Of a stretch of DNA of 64,000 nucleotides, positions 17,308 through 25,675 are shown piece after piece. The DNA comes from DASVHS01 sp038244815 (lineage in GTDB: Bacteria > Acidobacteriota > Thermoanaerobaculia > Gp7-AA8), in the NCBI GenBank assembly GCA_038244815.1, contig JBBRTB010000009.1:62001-126000 (forward strand), in the 5' to 3' direction. How positions within the stretch are numbered: the stretch's first letter is position 1; every line of letters begins with the position of its first letter. The notes under the pieces are model-generated. The model made no database searches and was not told the DNA's origin. It saw only the letters and a program-made list of their open reading frames with translations. A program made the translations under genes and the position numbers.

Positions 17308-18303
17308 TTACCACCGGTACAGAAATCGCGGAATCTGACGAGCGACTACCCGCTCGATCAGCGACTGGGAGTCTCCGGAATCGGTCAACAGATCGAGGAT
17401 TGAATGTCCCCGGCGCCGTGGGTAAATCGTGGCGGGCTCCCCGCGCACTCCCGCTTTTTTCCCGGCCAGAGCGACGGCGTCGCTGAGATTGCCAAGACTG
17501 TCGATGAGGTGCAACTGCAGCGCTTCCTGGCCGGTGAACACCCGGCCGTCGGCGAGGCTGGCCACCTGTTTCTCCGTGATCCGACCGGCCCGTCCCACGG
17601 CCACAGCCTTGACGAACTGCTCGTGCAGTTGCAGGACGATGCGCTGCAGATACTGGCGCTGGGCATCCGTCAGCTCGTGGTACGGCGAGCCGGCGGCTTT
17701 CATGGCCCCGCTGGTGATGGTCTCGCGTTTCATGTGAGCCCAGTGCGCGAGATCCTCGACGTTCATCCAGTCGAGGATGACGCCGATCGAGCCGGTAATC
17801 GATCCGGGATTGGCCACGATCTCGTCGCAGGCCGAGGCGATGTAGTAACCGCCCGATGCGCCCACGCTGTCGACCGAGGCGATGACGGGCTTCCCGCTCT
17901 TCGCGCGCTCCTTGCGGATCTCCGAATAGATCTCCTGCGAGGGGGCGATCGCTCCACCGGGCGTATTGAGGCGGATCACGATGGCCTTGACCGTACTGTT
18001 GTTGTTGTACTTGTGCAGAAGATCGATGGTGTCGCGGGCGTCGAGGATCTCGCCCTCGATGGGAATGATGGCGACCTTCTGGCTGGAGAAACTGAGTTCT
18101 CCCGACTGCGATCGGGCCGCGCCGATGACGGCGACGAACAGGAAGAAGAGCACGAACAGGACGGCGCAGCCGCTGAACGCGCCGAGGAAGAAAAGGCCGG
18201 CCCGCGATTTGCGACGTGGTGGAGGTGGATTCGGAATGGCGGCAGGCGCGTTCACCGCTTCCGGCGCAGGCGTAGTCGTCGCAGCCGGCTGGAACTCACT
18301 CAT
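17308..18303 (-). CDS. sppA: signal peptide peptidase SppA (36K type)
   Basis: An inner-membrane serine protease that degrades cleaved signal peptides. Start at the ATG at 18303 (MSEFQPAATTT), giving 331 residues. A Pro-rich cytoplasmic segment (PNPPPPRRKSR) is followed by one membrane span at about residues 37-61. The S49 domain has nucleophile Ser150 in DSVGASGGYY and general base Lys202 in SGAMKAAGSPY. That Ser/Lys spacing is the short, 36K form. The start overlaps the rpsA stop by 8 bases. Confidence 0.95.
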   Translation of the reverse strand: MSEFQPAATTTPAPEAVNAPAAIPNPPPPRRKSRAGLFFLGAFSGCAVLFVLFFLFVAVIGAARSQSGELSFSSQKVAIIPIEGEILDARDTIDLLHKYNNNSTVKAIVIRLNTPGGAIAPSQEIYSEIRKERAKSGKPVIASVDSVGASGGYYIASACDEIVANPGSITGSIGVILDWMNVEDLAHWAHMKRETITSGAMKAAGSPYHELTDAQRQYLQRIVLQLHEQFVKAVAVGRAGRITEKQVASLADGRVFTGQEALQLHLIDSLGNLSDAVALAGKKAGVRGEPATIYPRRRGHSILDLLTDSGDSQSLIERVVARQIPRFLYRW

Positions 18304-20002
18304 GCGTCGAGTTCTCCGTCGCGTTTTCCGCCGGAACGGCCGGTGCGCCGCCATGAGCAGTGCGCTCTTCCTCGGTGAGCGCGGGGACGTCGCGCGTGGT
18401 CAGTCCGATCTTCCGTTCGTTCGGATCGATCTTGATTACGCGGATACGAATCGGCTCGCCGACGTGAAAGTTCTTGTCCAGCTTCACCTTCTGGTCCCGC
18501 TGGACTTCCGAAACGTGAGCCAGCCCTTCGATGCCGTCGGCAAGACGGACGAACAGTCCGAAGTCGGTGATCTTCGCGATCGTGCCGATGAGCTCATCGC
18601 CGACGTTGTGCTGCTTGGCGAAGTTCTCCCACTCGTTGGGGAGGAATTCGCGGATCGAGAGCGACAGCCGCTGGTTCTCGCCGTCGACGTTGATCACGCG
18701 CGCCTGCACCGTATCGCCCTTCTTCAGCACCTCGTTCGGGTGCTTGAGACGGCGGTTCCAGGACATGTCGGAGATGTGGATCAGTCCGTCGATGCCGTCC
18801 TCGACCTCGACGAACGCGCCGAAGTCGGTGAGGTTCCGCACCTTGCCGGTGATCACCGATCCGACCGGGAAACGTTCTCCGATGGTGTCCCACGGATTCT
18901 GTTCGAGCGCTTTGAGCGACAGAGAGATCCTGCGGTTCTGCACGTTGACGTCGGACACCACCGCCTCGATCTCGCTGCCCACCGAGAGCAGCTTCGAGGG
19001 ATTGCGCACCTTTTTCGTCCACGACATCTCGCTGACGTGGATGAGTCCTTCCACGCCTTCCTCGAGCTCGACGAACGCACCGTAGTCGGCCAGCGAGACG
19101 ACCTTGCCGTGCACCTTGCTGCCGAGCGGATAGCGCTGGACGACGTCGGTCCAGGGATCGGGACTCTTCTGTTTGTAGCCGAGAGACACGCGCTCGGCGG
19201 CCGAGTCGAACTTCAGAACGACGACTTCGATCTCGTCGCCAACGTTGAAGTATTCCGAGGGATGATTGACGCGGCCCCAACTGATGTCGGTGATGTGCAG
19301 CAGGCCGTCCACGCCGCCCAGGTCGACGAATACGCCGTAGTCGGTGATGTTCTTGACCACGCCGTGGGTGAGCTTTCCTTCTTCCAGTCGCCCGAACGTC
19401 TCGTGCTTCTGCGCGGCCTGCTCGACTTCCACGATGGCCCGGCGCGAGAGCACCACGTTGCTGCGCTTCTTGTCGAAGGAGACGATCTTGAACTTGTACT
19501 CGTGGCCCCGCAGGGCATCGAGGTTCTTGACGGGCTTGGTATCGATCAGCGATCCGGGAAGGAAGGCCTTGATTCCGCCCACGTCCACCGCCACACCGCC
19601 CTTGACGCGGTCGACGACGCGCCCGCTGATCGGCTGATCGCTCTTGTAGGCGGCTTCGATGCGGTCCCACACGAGCATCCGCTCCGCTTTCTCCCGCGAC
19701 AGAGCGATGTAACCCGAAGAATCTTCGAGCCGTTCGACGAATACGTCGATCTCGTCACCCGGCTTGACCGAGACCTGCCCGTCAAAGCCGGTCACCTGCT
19801 GGAGCGGGAGGAGACCCTCGGACTTGTACCCGATGTCCACGACGACCTCCGCCGCCGTCAGCTTGACCACTCTGCCTCGGACAATCTCTCCCTCGGCGAA
19901 GTGGGCCATCTTCTTGTCGTACAGGTCGAGCAACTCGCCCATACCGAGATTTTCCAGACTGGTGTCCTGGTTCTTCTTGTTCGGATCGTCGTTGGACGCC
20001 AT
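18296..20002 (-). CDS. rpsA: 30S ribosomal protein S1
   Basis: An RNA-binding protein that helps mRNA load on the 30S subunit. It has 568 residues with six S1 domains at roughly 35-105, 120-190, 208-278, 293-363, 380-450 and 467-538. Domains 3-6 are recognisable by repeated D-Y/F-G-x-F-V and GL(L/I)H(I/V)S(D/E)MSW motifs. The Shine-Dalgarno GGGAGG (20016-20021) sits an unusually long 13 bases before the ATG, and the leader has hairpin potential. S1 autoregulates its own leader in E. coli, so similar control is plausible here but is inference. The cmk-rpsA order is the classical arrangement. Confidence 0.97.
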   Translation of the reverse strand: MASNDDPNKKNQDTSLENLGMGELLDLYDKKMAHFAEGEIVRGRVVKLTAAEVVVDIGYKSEGLLPLQQVTGFDGQVSVKPGDEIDVFVERLEDSSGYIALSREKAERMLVWDRIEAAYKSDQPISGRVVDRVKGGVAVDVGGIKAFLPGSLIDTKPVKNLDALRGHEYKFKIVSFDKKRSNVVLSRRAIVEVEQAAQKHETFGRLEEGKLTHGVVKNITDYGVFVDLGGVDGLLHITDISWGRVNHPSEYFNVGDEIEVVVLKFDSAAERVSLGYKQKSPDPWTDVVQRYPLGSKVHGKVVSLADYGAFVELEEGVEGLIHVSEMSWTKKVRNPSKLLSVGSEIEAVVSDVNVQNRRISLSLKALEQNPWDTIGERFPVGSVITGKVRNLTDFGAFVEVEDGIDGLIHISDMSWNRRLKHPNEVLKKGDTVQARVINVDGENQRLSLSIREFLPNEWENFAKQHNVGDELIGTIAKITDFGLFVRLADGIEGLAHVSEVQRDQKVKLDKNFHVGEPIRIRVIKIDPNERKIGLTTRDVPALTEEERTAHGGAPAVPAENATENSTHE

Positions 20003-20032
20003 GGAACTTGGAAAACCTCCCTAAATGATCGA

Positions 20033-20066
20033 CCGGCGCCCCGAACGAAAATCGGGTGCCTTCCGG
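20033..20066 (-). promoter_or_regulatory. possible hairpin in the rpsA leader
   Basis: On the rpsA strand, CCGGAAGGCACCCGA and TCGGGGCGCCGG can pair around a TTTTCGT loop just upstream of the Shine-Dalgarno. A second inverted repeat (ATCAAC/GTTGAT) lies at 20088-20106. Both are candidates for translational or transcriptional control of S1, judged from sequence alone. Confidence 0.35.
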
Positions 20067-20122
20067 CGACGATGGCGGTAGCTTCAAATCAACGTAAATT
20101 GTTGATACACGCCGAAATCGGG

Positions 20123-20152
20123 AGTTTAGCGGTCGGGAGTTCCAGCCGTCAA
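20123..20152 (-). promoter_or_regulatory. candidate sigma-70 promoter for rpsA
   Basis: On the minus strand, TTGACG, an 18-base spacer and TAAACT lie at the end of cmk, about 120 bases upstream of the rpsA ATG. The -35 box overlaps the cmk stop codon. The match to consensus is good, but the transcription start is unknown. Confidence 0.4.
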
Positions 20153-20817
20153 GGAAGGCCTCGGACATGCGACACGATTGCCGTGACAACCTCCGGAATG
20201 GTGAGCGCGCTCGTGTCAATCAGGGTATACGTCTGGTCGTAGGTCAGCGGCGAGTGGGAACGGGTCGAGTCCTGGTCGTCGCGAGCGGACATTCCGGAGA
20301 GGACGCTCTCCATCGACGCCGGGATTCCCCTGGCCACGAGCTCGAGATAGCGGCGCTCTGCACGCACCTCAGGACTGGCCGTAAGGAAGAACTTGTGCGG
20401 CGTCTCCGGGAAGACCTTCGTTCCGATGTCGCGCCCTTCCAGGACGCCGCCGCACCTTCGTCCGAGCTCCTGCTGGTGCCGCACCAGGACGCGCCGCACT
20501 CCGGGAATCGACGACACATCACTCGCGGCCATGCTGATCTCGGGGGTGCGAATCAGGCCGGTGATGTCTTCGCCGTCGAGCAGGACATGCGGGTTGTCTC
20601 CGGGAACGAAGTCGATTTGCGACTCCTCAGCAAGCGTCTCGAGGGCGGCGGCATCGTGCGTGTCGATCCCGCGGCGTTTCGCCGCCAATCCGATGGCGCG
20701 GTACATCGATCCCGTGTCGATGTGCGGAATGCCGAGCCGGGCGGCGACGAGTTTGCTGGTGGTGGTCTTCCCGACCCCGGACGGGCCGTCGATGGCCACG
20801 ATGAGCGGAGTGGTCAC
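20149..20817 (-). CDS. cmk: cytidylate kinase
   Basis: Phosphorylates CMP/dCMP to the diphosphate. It has 222 residues. P-loop DGPSGVGKTTTSK is near residue 10. The family motifs DTGSMYRAIGL, GRDIGTKVFPE and RSHSPLTYDQTYTLIDTS follow. The ATG at 20817 overlaps the rluB stop by 4 bases. The gene order rluB-cmk-rpsA is widely conserved. Confidence 0.97.
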   Translation of the reverse strand: MTTPLIVAIDGPSGVGKTTTSKLVAARLGIPHIDTGSMYRAIGLAAKRRGIDTHDAAALETLAEESQIDFVPGDNPHVLLDGEDITGLIRTPEISMAASDVSSIPGVRRVLVRHQQELGRRCGGVLEGRDIGTKVFPETPHKFFLTASPEVRAERRYLELVARGIPASMESVLSGMSARDDQDSTRSHSPLTYDQTYTLIDTSALTIPEVVTAIVSHVRGLP

Positions 20818-21668
20818 CGCGTGCGGGCCGCGCTGCTTCGCGGCCGGGCTTTGCTGGCGGTCTTCTTCGGTGCGGTTTTCTTGCGCGACTGTGGTGGCTT
20901 GGCGGCGCGCCGCGCCTTGGGCGGCTTCGGCTCTTTCATCGACGCGAGCAGCTTCACTTCCTGCTTGGTCAACTCGCGCCAGACGCCGGGTGTGAGCTTC
21001 GGATCGGAGATCGGACCGATGGCCACGCGCCGGAGTTTCGACACCGGATGACCGACGGCCTGGAACATCTTGCGGATCTGCTGGGTGCGTCCTTCGCGAA
21101 GTTTCACTTCGAACCAGCAGTTGCCCTCGTCCTCGCCGCGCCCGGTCGTGCGCAGGCGGCTGATCTCGCAGGGAAGCGTGCGCTTCCCTTCCAGCGTGAT
21201 GCCGCGCTGCAGCTTGTCGATGATCCGGTCTTCGGGCACACCGCGCACCTTCACGTTGTACGTCTTGATGGAGCCGTGTTTGGGATGCGACACCTGGAAC
21301 GCCAGATCGCCGTCGTTGGTCAGGAGGACCAGACCCTCGGAGTGATAGTCGAGACGGCCCACCGGGTAGATGCGCTCACGCACGCCGCGCACGAGGTCGA
21401 TGACGGTGCGCCGGCCCTGCGGATCCTCGACCGTGGTCATCACTTCCTTCGGTTTGTAGATGATGATGTAGCGATGGGGCTCGGGACGCGTGATCAGCTT
21501 GCCGTCGACTTTGATGTGATCGCGAGTGCCGTCCGCCTTCGTTCCAAGCTCGGTGACGACGCGACCGTTCAGCGTGACCCTTCCCTCGCGGATCATCGTC
21601 TCGGCTTCGCGTCGTGACGCGAAGCCGGCGTGGGCGATGATCTTCTGCAGTCGCTCCAATTCCATCAT
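20814..21668 (-). CDS. rluB: 23S rRNA pseudouridine synthase, RluB family
   Basis: A RsuA/RluB/RluE-family pseudouridine synthase, 284 residues. An N-terminal S4 RNA-binding domain (ERLQKIIAHAGFASRREAE) is followed by a catalytic domain with PVGRLDYHSEGLVLLTNDGD, whose Asp (about residue 107) is the nucleophile, and REGRTQQIRKM. The C-terminus is a Lys/Arg/Ala/Pro-rich disordered tail of about 45 residues. The specific U2605 target is inferred from family and from the scpA-scpB-rluB-cmk context. Two adjacent ATGs (21668, 21665) both touch the scpB stop. Confidence 0.92.
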   Translation of the reverse strand: MMELERLQKIIAHAGFASRREAETMIREGRVTLNGRVVTELGTKADGTRDHIKVDGKLITRPEPHRYIIIYKPKEVMTTVEDPQGRRTVIDLVRGVRERIYPVGRLDYHSEGLVLLTNDGDLAFQVSHPKHGSIKTYNVKVRGVPEDRIIDKLQRGITLEGKRTLPCEISRLRTTGRGEDEGNCWFEVKLREGRTQQIRKMFQAVGHPVSKLRRVAIGPISDPKLTPGVWRELTKQEVKLLASMKEPKPPKARRAAKPPQSRKKTAPKKTASKARPRSSAARTR

Positions 21669-22303
21669 TCGTGCTGATCGTTGCCCGATGATTCTAACTC
21701 GACTTCCTCGGCCACGGCGGTGTAGTCGGGCTCGGGCGCGGAGTTGATGGCGGCGACGACGTCCTCGTTGATCGACTCGCCGATCAGATCGCCGAACTCT
21801 TCGAGCCGCGGCAGATCACGGATGTCGTTGAGTCCGAAGTGAACGAGGAACTCGCGCGTAGTGCGGTAGAGAAACGGACTGCCCACGACTTCCTTGCGGC
21901 CGGACACGCGGATCATGCGCCGCTCCAGCAGCGTGCGGATGACGGCCGTGGAGTTCACGCCGCGCAGGTCCGACACTTCCGGCGCGGTGATCGGTTGCCG
22001 GTACGCGATCATAGCCAGTGTCTCCAGCGCGGCGATCGAAAGGCGGTTCTCCCCTTTCCTGGCGAAGAACTTTCTGAGAAGCGGGTCGTGCTCGGCGCGG
22101 GTGGCGAAGCGCCAGCCGCCGGCGGCCTGTTCCAGCACGAAGCCGCCGCGGTTCGCGTCGAGAGACATCCTCATCTCGTCGAGCTGCGACGTGATGGCCT
22201 GGGCGGTTTCGCCGAAGGCCTCGACAAGGTCCTCCACTCTCACGGGCTCGTGGCTGACGAAGAGGACGGCTTCAATGGCTGCGCGGAGTTCGTTTGGTTC
22301 CAT
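21665..22303 (-). CDS. scpB: chromosome segregation and condensation protein ScpB
   Basis: A kleisin-interacting winged-helix subunit of the SMC-ScpAB condensin. It has 212 residues from the ATG at 22303, which shares one base (TGATG) with the scpA stop; a GTG at 22306 is also possible. The N-terminal AAIEAVLFVSHEPV and the motif LSIAALETLAMIAYRQPIT are diagnostic of ScpB. An acidic C-terminal tail follows the second winged helix. Confidence 0.95.
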   Translation of the reverse strand: MEPNELRAAIEAVLFVSHEPVRVEDLVEAFGETAQAITSQLDEMRMSLDANRGGFVLEQAAGGWRFATRAEHDPLLRKFFARKGENRLSIAALETLAMIAYRQPITAPEVSDLRGVNSTAVIRTLLERRMIRVSGRKEVVGSPFLYRTTREFLVHFGLNDIRDLPRLEEFGDLIGESINEDVVAAINSAPEPDYTAVAEEVELESSGNDQHE

Positions 22304-23124
22304 CACGAGTTGTCGAACAAGGCGAACGTGGCCTCGTCGATTTCATTCTCAGTCCTGGCGACGATGATCTCGCCGAAAAGATCGCTCTGTTGCAGGGAGA
22401 TGCCACCGAGACGGACGAGCTCGAGCGTGGCCAGAAAGATGGCGATGAGCTCGTTGCGGTCGCGGCCCTCCAGAAACCACTGCAGGCGGATCTGCGATTT
22501 CTCCCGCGTCTGCGCGTAGAGCTCGGCCATCTTATCCGACACTTTGTGAACGGTTCGCCTGAGCTCGATGGCCTGCGGATGATTGAGCTTGTATCGGTTG
22601 AGCGCCGTGCGGAACGCGTCGATGAGGTCGAAGAGCGACACTTCGCTCATGTCGATCTCCGCGGCGTCGGTGCCCGGCAGCGGCACCGGTTTGCGGGACC
22701 ACATGCCCATGCGCAGGACGTCCAGCTCGGCGAAGCTCTCGGCCACCGACTTGAAGCGCTGGTACTCGAGCAGCCTGTCGACCAGCTCCTTGCGCGGATC
22801 CTCGATCTCCGCGCCGGCCGTCTCGTCGCGCGGCAGGAGCATCTTCGACTTGACGTGGATGAGCAGCGCGGCCATGTAGATGTAGTCGGCCGCCACCTCC
22901 AGATCGAGCTCCTCCATCGTGTCCAGATAGGCGCTGAACTGATCCGTGATCAGCAGGATGGGGATGTCGTAGATGTCGACCTCATTCTTCTTGATGAGGT
23001 GCAGCAGAAGATCGAGAGGCCCGTGAAACGAGGGCAGCGACACGTTGTACGCGTCGGGATTCTCGTCCTCTTCCTCCGGGCCAGGGGCCTCAGGCCTCGG
23101 GCCGCGGATGTCTTCGTCGGTCAT
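22303..23124 (-). CDS. scpA: chromosome segregation and condensation protein ScpA
   Basis: The kleisin subunit linking the SMC heads with ScpB. Start chosen at the ATG at 23124, sharing one base with the trpS stop. The frame is open to 23349, but that extension is an anti-trpS artefact. It has 273 residues. The core starts NVSLPSFHGPLDLLLHLIKK, then IYDIPILLITDQF, and ends with a winged helix (LVRLGGISLQQSDLFGEIIV). The N-terminal 6-15 residues (RGPRPEAPGPEE) come from a 7-mer repeat array and are not part of the conserved domain. Confidence 0.95.
   Translation of the reverse strand: MTDEDIRGPRPEAPGPEEEDENPDAYNVSLPSFHGPLDLLLHLIKKNEVDIYDIPILLITDQFSAYLDTMEELDLEVAADYIYMAALLIHVKSKMLLPRDETAGAEIEDPRKELVDRLLEYQRFKSVAESFAELDVLRMGMWSRKPVPLPGTDAAEIDMSEVSLFDLIDAFRTALNRYKLNHPQAIELRRTVHKVSDKMAELYAQTREKSQIRLQWFLEGRDRNELIAIFLATLELVRLGGISLQQSDLFGEIIVARTENEIDEATFALFDNS
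23078..23107. repeat. heptamer array at the 5' end of scpA
   Basis: CCGAGGC-type 7-mers on the scpA coding strand, in frame and encoding RGPRPEAPGP. It is the same family and same reading frame as the array in the 56-kb phosphatase gene. Confidence 0.6.
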
Positions 23125-24122
23125 CACTTCAGTTCCGGGTAATCGATCTTCATGGCCTTGCGCACGAGGTCGAGCGTCTCCGCGGCCCGTTCGCGCGCCC
23201 GCCGGTTGCCGTCCCGCAGCACGTTCCAGACGATCCCGGGATGGCGATCGATCTCTTCGCGGCGGGTCCGCACGTCCCGCAGTTTCTCGATCATGATCTC
23301 GGCGAGCAGCTTCTTGTCGTCCACACAACCGATCTGGGCGGCGCGGCATTCGCGGTCGACGCGCGCCACCGTGGCCTCATCCGAAAACAGCTTGTGGAAC
23401 TGAAAGAGATTGCAGATGTCCGGATTGCCCGGATCCTTGCGCCGGATGCGGTTGGGATCGGTGAACATGGTCATGACCAGCGCGCGGATCTCATCGGCGC
23501 TGGCGGTCAGGCCGATGGTGTTGCCGTACGACTTCGACATCTTGCGCCCATCGAGACCGGGAACCCTCGGCGTCTCCGTGAACAGCGGCTGCGGCTCCGG
23601 AAACACATCGCCGTAGAAATTGTTGAAGCGCCGGACGATCTCGCGGGAAAGCTCGAGATGCGAGGCCTGGTCCTCGCCCACCGGAACGAAGTTCGCGCGA
23701 TAGACGATGATGTCGGCGGTCTGCAGCAGCGGGTAGCCGAGGAATCCGTAGGTGTTGAGGTCCTTGTCCTGGATCTGGGCCTGCTGGTCCTTGAACGTGG
23801 GTACGCGCTCGAGCCACGGCAGCGGCGTGACCATCGACAGCAGGAGATGGAGCTCGGCGTGCTCCTTCACTTCCGACTGCATGAAGATCGTCGACTTCTG
23901 CGGATCGAGTCCGGCCGCGAGCCAGTCGGCGACGGCGTCGTATGTCGCCTGCCGGATGTTCCCCGGATCGGCATAGTCCGAAGTGAGAGCGTGCCAGTCA
24001 GCGACGAAATAGTAGGCGCGATACGAATCCTGCAGCCGGACCCAGTTCCGGACCGCGCCGAAATAGTTGCCGAGATGGACGCGGCCTGTTGGGCGTAGAC
24101 CGCTGAGAACGTACTCATTCAT
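23124..24122 (-). CDS. trpS: tryptophanyl-tRNA synthetase
   Basis: A class I aminoacyl-tRNA synthetase charging tRNA-Trp in the cytoplasm. It has 332 residues, normal for the bacterial enzyme. The HIGH-like motif is VHLGNYFGAV near the N-terminus. The second signature KMSKSYGNTI is near residue 195. GEDQASHLELSREIVRRFN is typical of the family. It is the first gene of the long minus-strand block and overlaps scpA by one base. Confidence 0.97.
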   Translation of the reverse strand: MNEYVLSGLRPTGRVHLGNYFGAVRNWVRLQDSYRAYYFVADWHALTSDYADPGNIRQATYDAVADWLAAGLDPQKSTIFMQSEVKEHAELHLLLSMVTPLPWLERVPTFKDQQAQIQDKDLNTYGFLGYPLLQTADIIVYRANFVPVGEDQASHLELSREIVRRFNNFYGDVFPEPQPLFTETPRVPGLDGRKMSKSYGNTIGLTASADEIRALVMTMFTDPNRIRRKDPGNPDICNLFQFHKLFSDEATVARVDRECRAAQIGCVDDKKLLAEIMIEKLRDVRTRREEIDRHPGIVWNVLRDGNRRARERAAETLDLVRKAMKIDYPELK

Positions 24123-24282
24123 TGGATCACCGATTGCTGGTCACCGAGCGGTAATGAACGCGGCAGTGTAGCAAACGCCTGCAGCCGGACTGATCCACTG
24201 GAAAAACGGCTCGATGTTTGACTGCGGCGCAATATCGCGCTGTGCTAACGTTACTCTCCGCTTCAGCAGAGGAGGAATCGAA

Positions 24283-25593
24283 TTGCCGGTCGTACGTATG
24301 CAGTCGTTGCCAGAGCCTCGTTTCAATCAATCGACGCCGCGCGGCCAGCGTGTGGCCGCAATACCACTCGCGGCGCTCGTCGCGCTCCTGTTCGTCTTGA
24401 TGGCTCCTGTCGCGGTGTTCGCCGCGCCGCTGGTCATCTATGACAGTGTTCCCACTCCGTTTCCGTCCAGTCTGGCCAGTCTCGGGTATCAGGCCACGAG
24501 CACGTCCGAGTTCGGCGATCTGATTCAGTTCGCGGGTACCCAGCGAATGATCTCGAACGTGTCTGTGGTGATGGTCGACTGGGCGCTCGCTTCGGACTGG
24601 CCGACGTATCCCGCTGGCGGCTGGATGCATCCGATCACGCTCAACGTCTACGCCGTCGACAACAGCGGTGCCAATCCGGCGCCCGGCGCACTGGTCGCCA
24701 CCCGGACGCAGACGTTCACGGTTCCGTGGCGGCCCGTGGCCGATCCGACCTGCGGCGATCCCACGCAATTCCGCGGGAGCGACGGGGTCTGCCACTACGG
24801 GTTGGCGTTCCCGATCACGTTCGATTTCAACGGGACTACCGTGCCCGACCAGATCATCTTCAGCATCGTCTTCAACACCCAGACTTCTGGCCCTGCCCCT
24901 ATTGGCAGCGCCGGGCCATACAACTTGCTCAACGTCGGATTGACGACCACCGGGCCGACCACGGGAACGTTGCCATTCCCTGATACGGCGTACTGGAACA
25001 CGACTGTGCCGGGCAACTACACCGATGGTGGTGTCGGCGGTGTGGGAACATTCCGCCGCGATACGGGCTGGACGCCCTACAGCGTGGCGATCACGTTCGA
25101 CGCGGCGCAGGCGGATCTCGCCGTGACGAAGACAGGTCCGGCCACGGTAACCGCCGGAACGGACGTCGCGTACACGATCGTCGTGACGAACAACGGAGCG
25201 GACAGCGCGCAAACCGTAGCTCTCGCCGACGTACTTCCCGCCAGCGAGACGTTCGTGTCGGAGAGCCAGACGACGGGTCCCGCGTTCGTCTGCACGAACC
25301 CGGCTGTCGGAACCAACGGGACCGTGAACTGCACGATCGCCACGCTCAACTCCGGCGCATCGGCCTCATTCACGCTGGTCGCTCACCTGGACTCGGCGGT
25401 GGCCCCCGGCACGACGATCAGTAACACCGCGACGGTGTCGACCTCGGTCACCGATCCTACGCCGGGGAACAACGGCTCGACGTCATCGGCTCCCGCGCAC
25501 TCGATCGCGGCGGTTCCGACGCTCTCAACCGCAGGGTTGTTCCTTTTGGCATTGGCGCTTGCCGGTGCCGCGGCGTTCCTCACGCGCCACTGA
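24283..25593 (+). CDS. secreted DUF11 protein with C-terminal IPTL-CTERM-like sorting signal
   Basis: An exported protein of about 436 residues. I start it at the TTG at 24283 because a perfect AGGAGG lies 7 bases upstream; the ATG at 24298 is the alternative. A signal peptide follows (AAIPLAALVALLFVLM, cleavage after AVFAA). The middle region is Ser/Thr/Gly/Asn-rich and unrecognised. About residues 290-400 form a DUF11 repeat (ADLAVTKTGPATVTAGTDVA, TNNGADSA, ISNTATVST). The C-terminus is VPTLSTAGLFLLALALAGAA ending in LTRH. This matches the pattern of a short motif, a hydrophobic span and a basic end used by exosortase or related sorting systems. No sorting enzyme is in the window. It stands alone, with its own gap upstream and a terminator downstream. 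Confidence 0.85.
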   Translation: MPVVRMQSLPEPRFNQSTPRGQRVAAIPLAALVALLFVLMAPVAVFAAPLVIYDSVPTPFPSSLASLGYQATSTSEFGDLIQFAGTQRMISNVSVVMVDWALASDWPTYPAGGWMHPITLNVYAVDNSGANPAPGALVATRTQTFTVPWRPVADPTCGDPTQFRGSDGVCHYGLAFPITFDFNGTTVPDQIIFSIVFNTQTSGPAPIGSAGPYNLLNVGLTTTGPTTGTLPFPDTAYWNTTVPGNYTDGGVGGVGTFRRDTGWTPYSVAITFDAAQADLAVTKTGPATVTAGTDVAYTIVVTNNGADSAQTVALADVLPASETFVSESQTTGPAFVCTNPAVGTNGTVNCTIATLNSGASASFTLVAHLDSAVAPGTTISNTATVSTSVTDPTPGNNGSTSSAPAHSIAAVPTLSTAGLFLLALALAGAAAFLTRH

Positions 25594-25607
25594 CATCTCT
25601 CGATAGC

Positions 25608-25648
25608 GGACTCCTTGTACGAACCGGAAGTGGTCGTACAAGGAGTCC
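25608..25648. terminator. perfect 15-bp hairpin between convergent genes
   Basis: Arms 25608-25622 (GGACTCCTTGTACGA) and 25634-25648 pair perfectly around an 11-base loop. It lies between the DUF11 gene and the end of recG. There is no T-run on either side, so it may act as a Rho-independent-like or mRNA-end-stabilising structure for both directions. Confidence 0.7.
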
Positions 25649-25675
25649 CTCCGGAGCGTTCGATGAACGCTTCGG

